NCBI GenBank assembly: GCA_964019055.1
Contig: OZ025221.1
Location: 6,664,468 to 6,728,467, forward strand
Length of the DNA: 64,000 bases
From: Anthopleura xanthogrammica
Lineage: Eukaryota; Cnidaria; Anthozoa; Actiniaria; Actiniidae
Direction of reading: 5' to 3'
The position numbers and the translations under genes were made by a program. Shown here in pieces: positions 22,880-33,500 of the stretch. Each line of letters starts with the position of its first letter. Within the stretch, counting starts at the first letter, position 1. A model generated the notes under the pieces. It saw nothing but the letters and a program-made list of their open reading frames with translations. It had not been told where the DNA came from and did no database searches.

Positions 22880-24800
22880 TAAACTGAGTCCATTCAAGTC
22901 TAATACAAACACCATATGAGGCGTGATTGACAAAAGATCCCCCGCGATGCAAGACCAGAATGCATCATACGTGGATCGTTTTGTTTCTCTGATTGGTCCT
23001 TATATTCGTATAACGCAAAACGCGCGCTAATACCTCCTTTTCGCCCTGAAGATGCACTAAAGTTCGAAAGCTCGGCAACTTAATAAAAAATTCGTGGAAG
23101 AAACAAACGTAAACATGTATAAGATATAGTCTGGCAGATGTTTTAACACAACCTCTAAATGAATTCAAGCTGTGAAATGTTTTTGACACTGTATAGTTAC
23201 TATTTTCTGTTAGCTTGAGTTCTTTTTTTCTTATTCTTTTTAAATTTATTTTTGGTATGTAGTGCGTGCTTATGACGCAAAAAGGGCCTAGGCAACTGTT
23301 TATAATGCCGCTGTTATTGATACTGCATGGCACGATTGATGAAAGACTGAGAATATTCCAGTGTAACTACTGGAGTTTAACCTTCTTGGGGGGACTGATA
23401 TTATGATGTTTTTAAAGTTAAGCTACTTGAAACTATCAAAAGAAAATCAAATTGTTTAACGTTATAGGAGTTCGAAAACTTTGGCCGCCAGCGTCCGTTC
23501 AACTTTTTTAAAACGTCCGTTCAAGTGGTTTTCATATGAGTGAAAAACGATACGGCAAATTCATAGTCGAAGTATACAGTACCGACCGATGGTACTGCAG
23601 CCGTAACTATGATTGGATGGTTAACCTTAACCCCATACAAAGGGAATGGCAGTCTGTTAAAGTAGCACCATTAGGTACTTTAATAGGCATGAATTTTTCT
23701 TCATCTATATTCATTGCTTAGAACAACGATTCACCAGATGAAAACTATATAAAAACTTACGAATTCTATTTCATAAAAGTAGTCTAATAACTAGTGCTAC
23801 GTAGGCTCTCTCATGAAAAAAACAGCCGAAGCATTAAGGAGAGGTTAACCAATATAATATCGAACTCATTACTATGACCAATCATCATGGATCACTCCTT
23901 TCCATGTGGGATGCCTTTTGAAAAACTACCCGCGTAATATCTTTATACGCATGCGCAATTTAGAGAAACAAGGTTTTTAATGGTCATGCGGTTTATTCAA
24001 AATCAAACAGATTGAATTTTCTGATTATCTTATATATTGCCATATAATGTAGATTGATATTTTTATTTATATTTCTCTTTTTTCGAGTTTATGCAAGATC
24101 AAAGGATTTAACGATTTCGAGGTATTTGTTTTTCGTTACTATGGTAACGCTGACTTAGCTCAAATGTACATCGTTGGAAACTATTATACTAGTGCATCTA
24201 CAGTATAATTATCTAAATGATTCAGCTAAGATAGGACTAATTTTTTACCGTTTATTTATAAAATCAGCATGTGGTCAGAAAAACCAGCAGTAACTGTAGG
24301 AGTCACCTTAAGAAAGGATATATGTGTGTGTGTAGCATACGATGGGGAAGCGCGTTTAATTTCCATTATCACTTTCCTCTGTGCCACGATTAGCTATATT
24401 ACTATTTCCATGGAACAGTTCAAACCGACTATACACCTGATGGTCCGCCATCTTGAAAGTTTTAATAATAATAATAATAATAATAATTTATTTCAAGTCG
24501 ATAACGTGGGAAGTGGTCGCCCAATCTTCCGAGCAACGAGGCTCATGTTAAAGACGCTCGACAAAAGTTTTCGTCATGAACGTGCGAATTAGAGAACTGG
24601 GTCTGAGAAATTTCGAGAAATTCTCAAATAGTTCAGAAAATTCCAGTTGGTTCGTACCAACAAGAAGTGGAAGTTCCAAAAAAGTGACATTTTCCATTTC
24701 TATTCCAACCGATATTATCGGTCTTTTGGGGGGGGGGGATGGAAAACACCCTAAATTGCTATTACCACCTTCCTCTAGATAAACCAATAAGAGAACATGC
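22880..24800. other. Intergenic between genes A and B
   Basis: I see no exon here. The stretch 23521-23600 carries a diverged family-2 MITE arm (ttttcatatgagtgaaaaac), and an (AAT)n run lies at about 24463-24488. The several short open frames lack protein-like features. Confidence 0.5.
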
Positions 24801-24810
24801 ATTTTTTGAA

Positions 24811-27051
24811 TTAAGCTTGGCCATAACATCTTAGTTCGCCCAATGTATGCCATCCTTCTTCTCCCGAGCTTACTTCACCAAATCTGAGAGAAACGGTATA
24901 GGAATTAGTATAGGAATAAAAATAAATAAAATATGTTTAATATTTTTGAGTCAAAATTTCATTCTGATTAGGGATTGGGGAGGGAGATCGATAAATATCA
25001 TAGCATTTTTTATGTCATTATTTGCGTGGTGCTCTATTTTCGTAAGGTAGTAGATTAACAAAATGTTGACGACATTGATTATAAAAACCTTAGCATCGTG
25101 ATTGGCAGGTCATCTTTGTAGCTCAAAAACCCAGAATCTTGGAGCCACCCCCCTGTGTTTTTATCGCAGTTACACTTGAGCCCACCATCACAGTTTCCCG
25201 CCATCCCGCATGCGCACTTTCCACTGTTAGGAGGAGCACCACCCCAGTAATTCAGTCGACGTCCATCACGTGATACGAGCCAGGCATAGGATGAAATGTA
25301 AAGAGAAAAAGCAAATATCAACAATGACAACTACGAAACCAAACTTTACCAATAATCTTACCTCGAATCATTAACGTTACATTCTACATTCTTCACACTC
25401 GTTCTAAATAATTTATAAAATAACTGTTATGCGTTCTGATTGGTTATGAGAGCACACTGCACGCGCTTACTTTCTGTTTCGTCATTCGTGTCCTAAATAA
25501 CGGCTACTCTAATTTGTATCTTATAAAAGAAGTAGGAACACTTCCTTGCTGCGCTGTGTGAAGTTATAAAGCACTTGGGGATCCGCAGAATTCTCGAGAA
25601 GTCTTGAGAAGGACTCTGCTACGTGTCGTGCTTCTCCTAACACCGCTCGCTTTATAACTTTACACAGCACGCATTAAGTTCCAAACTTAATTGATACTTA
25701 TCATTGAGTCAAGGCATTCGTATTTGATGTACTGTTCGCAGTGAGCTGATACTTTTGTCAGTGCTCCCAGCTGTGCCACGACGTCAGATATCCCATAATA
25801 ATGTACGTCACGTCTGTAACATCCTGGAGCTTCACATCCCGAAACGTAAGTTCGATCCTCGCTGTCGTGACTCACGACTGTCACGCCAACGCCGTCTTTG
25901 TCACGCATGTCACAGAATACTTGGAATGGCACTGTTTTCTCTCTACCAACTGCATCAATCGTGTAATTCCTGCTTTCACGGTAGCCAAGAGATTTGGCGT
26001 GACTGCAAGAACGCGGAACTGTTAAGCAGAAAAAAATTATTGGACTAAAAGCCTGAACGAGGTTGTAAAACTTTCACAGTAATAGTACTAAACAGAAAGG
26101 GGTTACCGTGGTACTACGTCACATGTCTCAGTCACGGTGACTGAGTACATATTGACATTGTTAAGAAGTTTGCAGAAATTTCTCTCAGTTCAGTGTCCTG
26201 AATATGTTGACTTTGAACGCCCTTCATTTTAATATTTGAAATGTAATTTTACTTTTTTGAAGTTTCTATAGTTTCCAAACGTTGTGCAGAATGTTCTAGA
26301 ACTTTCTATGTAGAGTAAGGTATAAACATAGTGGAAGTTTCTGGAATAGGTATTTTTCTATACACTGGTTCTAAATGATGTAAGTTAGTGTTTTTAGCAT
26401 AAAAGCATATGCATTATGTCTGTGCGATAAGGAAGGCCAGTCGTCTAGTTAACTGGTTGTGGTGTCAGTTAGAGGGAGGCTAGCAAGACAAGTTGTAAAG
26501 AAGACTAGAGTGGTGAATGCTAAAGCTAGCTAGGCTTATAATTATTAAAGTATCGTTGGTTGCGTTGGTGGACCAAGTCGATCGTATATCTACGATATAC
26601 TACATTGAAACTTAAAAAAAAAAAGGGTTTGCTAACTAATTTCGTGGGAAAAATCTATGAAAATAAAGAAAAGAATAAATAAACTTCTTATATACTTACA
26701 TTTTGGAATTACACTGTAAAAGTCGAAGCGTTCTGAAGGAGCCAGTCGATTCTTTTGCTTTACTTTGTCAAGAAGTTCACAAAGATGATTTCCATCTTTA
26801 TCGGCTTGATTTTCAAAGTTGAAAGAAGAACATTCCAGCTCTCGGATACACAGTAATTGACAGGCAAATGCATCGTAAACAAAAGAAGACATTAGGACTT
26901 TCCCATCCATGAAAAAGTTCGGTTCTCGACCGAAGGTGAGAGACCTAAACTCAGCACCAAGGATTCTTACAATTTGGGATTGTAGTAAAGTGATTACTAT
27001 GACATTTTCAACTAAAAAGCTTCCAAAACGTTTACCAAATTTTAGAGGCAT
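24811..27051 (-). CDS. Secreted PAN/apple + CNTNAP-type fibrinogen-like protein (gene B)
   Basis: Four exons: 26700-27051, 25702-26018, 25089-25297, 24811-24883; 951 nt, 316 aa. The ATG at 27051 (MPLKFGKRFGSFLVENVIVI) is the first in the open frame. Exon 1 gives a signal or hydrophobic leader and a PAN/apple domain (FACQLLCIRELECSSFNF ... HLCELL). Exons 2-4 give the fibrinogen-like module (FQVFCDMRDKDG, HCEQYIKYEC, LNYWGGAPPNSGKCAC, CNCDKN, DSGFLSYKDDLPIT, WHTLGELRCYGQA-stop). Exon sizes 2 and 3 (317 and 209 nt) are identical to gene A. The intron between them again keeps frame only with ATAAGT...TTTAC ends. Tandem paralog of A on the same strand, about 2 kb away. Extracellular role inferred. 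Confidence 0.85.
25298..25701 (-). other. Candidate AT-AC intron in gene B
   Basis: Minus strand: exon 2 ends ...GAC TCA ATG, the intron begins ATAAGTATC and ends TTTCTCTTTAC, and exon 3 resumes ATT TCA TCC TAT GCC TGG in frame. No AG dinucleotide is present between the pyrimidine tract and the conserved Ala-Trp codons, so a conventional acceptor is not available at this place. Confidence 0.7.
25548..25673. repeat. Inverted repeat inside the gene B AT-AC intron
   Basis: gctgtgtgaagttataaagc and gctttataactttacacagc are inverted, about 80 bp apart. It could fold in the pre-mRNA or be a small MITE. Confidence 0.6.
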
Positions 27052-27728
27052 TCTATCGTAGCCACTCAAGTCTATGTTCCTTGTTCAACGAAATAGTGAT
27101 AAATATTTTGAGGCTAAATGTAAGGCAGCTGCAAAAAGTGAAAGCATTCCCTTGGTTGTTTATTGAAAATCAATTAAAAATTCTTCTGTCCAGCTGTTAC
27201 GCTCTTAAAAGACTTTGGTACGCAGCAAAACCCAAAACAATGGAAGAATAGAGAGAAAATCTATCGGAACTCTTGTTAAAAGATACACTGCTGTTCGACA
27301 CAAAGATTTCTTTATTTTATTTTTCTATTTCACCTAGAAACGAAAGAAAATATGAGAATTGCACGAGAATTAAAGAATGCCAGTGCAGCCGGTTTTCCCC
27401 AATCACGCAAATCCCTTGATCAACCTCCATTGATACAGAAATAATTTTAGCACAGTAAGATACAACAGTATTCGTACTGTCTTAACTTTTTTTTAAATAT
27501 CATGTCAAAATAATTGTCCTGCATTGTAACTGAGAACCAAAATGTCTAAACAAGTTAGGTGGGCGAAGAATTGTGATGTTTTGAAGTTGGAAGTAAGATG
27601 TTGGCAAGAATTTCACTGAAATGACGAAAAAAGATTGAGTGCTTTACACATGTTACTTTTCATTGAAATTAGATAAAAGTTCGTATATGTATGGGTTCAG
27701 ATCCCGATGAAGTCTACCAGATATATAG

Positions 27729-27872
27729 AGGATATTATATGGGTACGCGGAGATACAAATTTTATCTTCGAGTGTTGAATTGATCTCTCACGAGTGAGCG
27801 CAGCGAACGAGTTGGAGATTTTCAACACGAGAAGATAAAATTCGTATCTCCAAGCGCCCATGTAATATTCTG
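27729..27872. mobile_element. MITE, family 3 (second copy)
   Basis: Same arms (ggagatacaaattttatctt / aagataaaattcgtatctcc) and same inner hairpin (ctctcacgagtgagcgcagc) as 18442-18588. It lies between the divergent genes B and C. Confidence 0.8.
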
Positions 27873-28854
27873 TTTTTTTTCAATCTATTTTCTTAAGGTG
27901 ACTGACTACTTCAGCAAGGAGTAATTATAAAATTTTCTTAGAAAGCTATTTTATACAGAATTTAACGACAACAACGAAAACACATACAACGCTTTTTTAT
28001 AAGTTCTAATAATTACAGTTTTTTTCTTCCAAACTTTGACAAAACAATGCTTTTTACCGGTTAATTAATGTTTTAGGAAATTCAAAGAAAAATATACAGT
28101 CCCGTGCCAAATTTGGGGTTTTTGCCCTGTTGAAGTTCAAAACGTGTATGGCTCCTCAATAAAATTTTGAAGCCATTATGCGATTTTGAGCGTTTTTTTT
28201 TTGCGCGCACACATCGTGCTCTCAAATTGACATTAAAAAGTAGTCAGTCATCTTAAGTTACGTTATTCGCTGCACAATGAATGAGTTCTGTTTTCATAGT
28301 TTGACATGCAGCCCGGAGTTACAGTATGTTATGGCAACCGTATCTATGAACGGATGATTCACACCAAAACAGGAAGTAATTTCAATGTTACGGTGCGTTG
28401 TAGCACTAGTGTTTTACTGGGAAATACGCCACTCGTATTTTTCATACCAACTACCTATTCTGGGACCTCAGTAACATATTTTTCATATCCTCGCTCCAAC
28501 TACCAGCAAATTAATTCAATTGGTTTTTAGATGTGTTTCTCATTGGACGACGTTAAATTATATAAAAAGACACCCTGACAGCTATGCATACTATGAATTT
28601 TCCAATAATTGCCCCCTCGGTATCCCATAATGTCTTACTTAAAACAATAGAATTCAAAATGGCCGCCGTATCGGTAAATTAAAAAAGTATTGTTTTGTTA
28701 TGGTCTTAACATATTTTTTTAATGATAAATATTTTCTCTCTCATAACATTACATCTAATTGACTAAGATATCATTATCAGTATAGTACACTACGGAGTGC
28801 TTCTCAAACCTTACCGATTATTCTGCCGATGCCCAACGCCAATAGATCCTTTTC

Positions 28855-29094
28855 GAATATGGCGCCGATGACGTCGTCAAACGAGGATAGATCCTCGGAT
28901 GTCCCGGATGTCGTGAGTAAAAATTTGTTGTTTTGACTAGCTCTTCCGAATTCGTGTAGACTATTTATATTTTTTCCCAGTTTTTTTTTTACATGGATTG
29001 CTGAAAAAACTCCTCCGGCTATCGACCATGAAAGAAATAGGTCTGAACAAGACGTCCAATCCTTGTTTGACGTCATCGGCGGTGCCATATATTC
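28855..29094. mobile_element. Inverted-repeat element (MITE-like)
   Basis: Arms gaatatggcgccgatgacgt and acgtcatcggcggtgccata-tattc are inverted, with pairing that extends through gtcaaacgaggat / atccttgtttgac. The 94-residue minus-strand open frame here is an effect of the repeat. Confidence 0.75.
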
Positions 29095-29390
29095 AGAACT
29101 AAGGGTCTATTAAGCTTTAGAAAAGCTATTATATTTTCATATATAAAGAAAACATCCAATTTAGCACAGCTATAGTTTAAATGGAGTCCTGATAATATAA
29201 ATAAGAAATTACTGTCATTAAATGCGCCTTCAACCAATCAGAAAGCAAGATTTACAGCAGTTATTTTATAATATAAGATAAGTTAATTCGGGATTTTACC
29301 ATTAAAACTATGACGGAGAAGTCGAAAGGAGACAGTGTTTTTGGGGAGTATTATATTATTTTTTCTGGGAATTTTTGACCAGTGAACATT

Positions 29391-30414
29391 ATGATCCAGA
29401 TATGCACCGCTGTTGCTGTTCTCAGCTTGGTCCTCCTCTTAAGGTGTAAATTTGCACAAGGTAAGTTACATTTATGTTTTCTTTGAATTCATGTTTTTGT
29501 TTCGACCAATTGTGAATTTAAAGGCTCGCCCCTGCCGACGCCACATGTGAATAGAGTTTGTTCAGTTGATATGTTGTTTTCTCCCTTACCACAAGAGATT
29601 TCTCCGGTTAATTTTTACTCCCTTGGTAAGTTTTAGAGTGACATAGGATATTGGAGGGTGGGTGAAAGTGGGCCAAATTATGTCAAATGATATTCATGCT
29701 AAATTTGTTCTATCAACTATCATTATTAATGGAATGAAGTGGAAGAAGAGCCATTCTATCTGTGGAATCTACTGTTAATTCTCATTTATTTAAAAAAATA
29801 TGACATATTTTCCGCCTCCGTCAGTACCGAGAAATCGAAATGCGAGTTGAGAGTTGTACACTAGGGATAATGCACCAGTGGGTCAAAAAGTGGGCGCAAT
29901 TGGAGACGCCATTAAAGTATCGTACTCTTATGCTTTGTATAAAATTAGTGCTATAACTATTATTATTTCTTGTTGCATGTAGCTGACGTTTGTCTCAAGG
30001 GTTCTAAAGTCGTCTCAAGGAAATTCAGCGCTGGCATCGAACGAGACTTCAAAATCACCGGTCCTGTTCTGTCGAATGTCAGTGCCGAAAACGAAAGAGA
30101 GTGTGAGCTTGCCTGCCATCTGGATTTTGACTGTGGCATGTTTAACTATTACCCATCCACCAAGATCTGTGAACTCCTTTACGAGGATCGTTCAGCCGAG
30201 TACAGAGTGGAAAGGAAAAATGGAAGTCTATTCAGAGCAAAAAATGTATTTACTTCTACCTTGTTTCCTTACTTCCTTGATTTCATTCATTGATCGATGT
30301 TTTAAAATTAATTTTTTGAAATATATTTTTTGAAATTTTTGTTAAAAGCTATAATTGACCACTGGGTAGTTAGTATTTCTTAGGCTGCAAGCTTTTAGTA
30401 TTTGAACCCTTGAA

Positions 30415-30506
<92 letters not shown>

Positions 30507-33500
30507 AAATAAATATATATACGAACGAACTTAGAACTTAGCACATCAGTCGGGCAAAACAATGGGAAAGATACGTAGTTTAGCTTACCAAAAAAAACCA
30601 GTTAAGTCTTTACTAAACACACTTATGGATCAGTACTGTTGATACCTTATCTTCTGTTATCATTTCAGTGTTTTACAAATCTCTGTGGCCATTCTAGCGA
30701 CCCTCACTGTCACAGGTTTTGCACTGGTAAGGAATGCTTTGCTATTTACCAAGGCCTTGCACTAATTCCTAATCCGAGGGGGTCAAAGCAGGGAGATTCC
30801 GGCCCTTCTTTTGAGGATTAAAATCTCTTATGATGACCATAAATGTCGTTGTTTTGATCCCTAATTCAGGGGTATATTTCTTCGATCTGCGAACGTAAAC
30901 TCACAAGGCAGCTGCAGTCATTATAAATATAATATCGAAAATGATAGTTCATTAGCTCCATTTTTCTACTTCATTTATTATTTATTACTTATAATTCATT
31001 GCTAATTCAAAATTACTAGTAGATCAGTTGATTATATCGTATTTTGACTTGGTGTTATGATAATTGTTTTCACGGTTTTTCTACAGTTCTACGTTCCTGT
31101 AGTCACGCCAAATCTCTTGGATACAACGAAAGCAGAAACTACACAATCAATCCAGATGCAGGTGTAAAAGCTGCCGCATTCCAAGTATTCTGTGACATGC
31201 GTGACAAAGACGGTGCTGGCGTGACAGTCGTGAGTCACGACAGCGAGGATCGAACACTTGTTTCGGGATGTGAAGATGCAGGATGTTACAGACGTGACGT
31301 ACATTATTATGGGATATCTGACGTCGTGGCACAGCTGGGAGCACTGACAAAAGTATCAGCTCACTGCGAACAGTACATCAAATACGAATGCCTTAACTCA
31401 GTGATAAGTATCAATTTTGATTTATTTACAGCGAGTGTGAAGAAGGTAGAATGTAAAGTGTATGAGTTGAGGTAGGATTATTGGTAAACTTTGGTTTCGT
31501 AGTTGTCATTTTCCGAATGCAAATATGTCTGCCACTTCATTATCATAATTTTTTAAATTCATATTTTAGTTGACCTACATTAAAATTATAGATTAGAATT
31601 ACATCAAAAAAGTTAAAAAGTTTGAGACAAAAATATTAAATTCTTGAGAAGTTATGACAATTTTTAAAATGTGAAAAAACACCACAACGAGGCTAGCAAG
31701 GAAACAGATCACTGAACACATACAAATCTCTGTAACTTTGATTCCAAATAGCTTCCCTTGAATTCTATAGCAATGAAACTTTCCAAAAATCTGCTTGCTC
31801 TTCGGTATTCGGTCTTTCGATGACATTATTTGCTTTTTCCCTTTAAATTTCAGACGATGCCTGGCTCGTATCACGTGATGGACGTCGACTGAATTACTGG
31901 GGTGGTGCTCCTCCTAACAGTGGAAAGTGCGCATGCGGTGTGGCGGGAAACTGTGATAGTGGGAGCAAGTGTAACTGCGATAAAAACACATTTGAGTGGC
32001 TCGAAGACTCTGGGTTTTTGAGCTACAAAGATGACCTGCCAATCAAGATGCTAAGGTTTTTACTTTTCTTTGTTTTGTACAGAACAATCAGCCTTATGCA
32101 TAAAACTTTGATCTCTTATTAGGTAAAAATAAGTATATATTTTAACATACACCTGATTGCAAAAATGTTGTCATAGGAAAATAAACTTTCAAAAAAATAA
32201 AAATAACAAAATAACAAATAGGAATTAATTAAAGATGGCGACTTAATTTAACCTGTTAACGTTTTTGATAAAGTCCATGAGACGGAGTTTCACGTAGAGG
32301 AGCTTTCTAGTCGAGAACAAGAAACTTCCTGTTTCCTAAACGTAGTTTAGAAGACAGTCTAGTATTAACGTGTAACACCTCTTTTGAAACGTTTGCCTCA
32401 CAACAGGAATCGACACCAGTTCCAGAAATAAGTTTCATAATGGTAATTGAACTAAGTGGAGTGCAATTTGGTCTGATATCAAACGCGCGATAACAAAATC
32501 ACACGACCGCGTAGCGGGAGTGTGATTTGTAATCGCAAGTTTGATATCAGACCAAAATTGCACGACACGAAGTTCAATTATCACTTTATTATATCCATTT
32601 TGAAATCATACTAGATAGACACTAAATTTGTGATAAATACAAAAGTATTTATTCACAAATAGCCGGTATTTTGTTTCTTTTTGTAACAAAAAATTCCAGT
32701 CAAACTTGAAAAAAGCTACATTTATGTTCCTTATTTGCTGTAATCTGATTGGCTGATTATATACAATCCTGTAATCTGATTGGTTACTTTTTCTAGTGTT
32801 GCATTGTGATTGGCTGACAAAAAGATGCGATTCGGACTCAAAATAGTGCGATTCGGACTCAAAATAGTGTGATTCGTGCTTGAATCAATCTACTGAGAGC
32901 CAATCAGATTACAGGATTTGCTAGTGATTTCAAAGTGGATATAATAAAGTATGTAATATTGCCTTTGTAATGGAAGAAAATATCATTAATGGCTGTGAGT
33001 AAATCAATCAAATAAAATGAAAACAACTGCTTTTGTGTTTGTCTTGAATCTTAAGAAAAATCTATTAAATTTGCCATTTTTAATTAATTCCTATTTGTTA
33101 TTTGTTATTTTTTATTTTTATAAAGTTTATTTTTCTATGACAACATTTTTGCAATCAGGTATATAAAGATACTTGAAACATTAAGGATTACGCCACATGT
33201 CACTTGTCACGATATCTATTATACAGTCACTTGAAAGAATTGCCATTGGCAACCGAAAAAATATATATATTAGTATTAGTATTAGTATAGGAAATCGCAC
33301 GACCTCGAGTACAATTTGGAAATTAATAGGTACGAGTAATGTTTTGAAAGTTCTTGTAATTGCACGAGCCTTTAGGCGAGTGCAATTAAAGAACTTTCAA
33401 AACATTACGAGTGCCTATTAATTCCAAATTGTACGAGAAGGTCGTGCGATTTTTTATTTATAGTTCACTCGACAAAATTTTATAAAACATGCGAAGCGAA

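Noticed and set aside
19119..25701. U12-type (minor spliceosome) AT-AC intron
   Set aside because: The 5' end is ATAAGT, not ATATCCTT, and no clear U12 branch site (TTCCTTAAC-like) was seen close to the AC.
28804..29088. 94-codon minus-strand open frame
   Set aside because: It coincides with an inverted-repeat element (28855-29094), whose arms explain the frame.
19456..31475. Plus/minus mirror frames over the fibrinogen-like exons (e.g. 19533-19745, 25755-26048, 31089-31350)
   Set aside because: They are antisense shadows of the real exons, alike only because the exons are alike.
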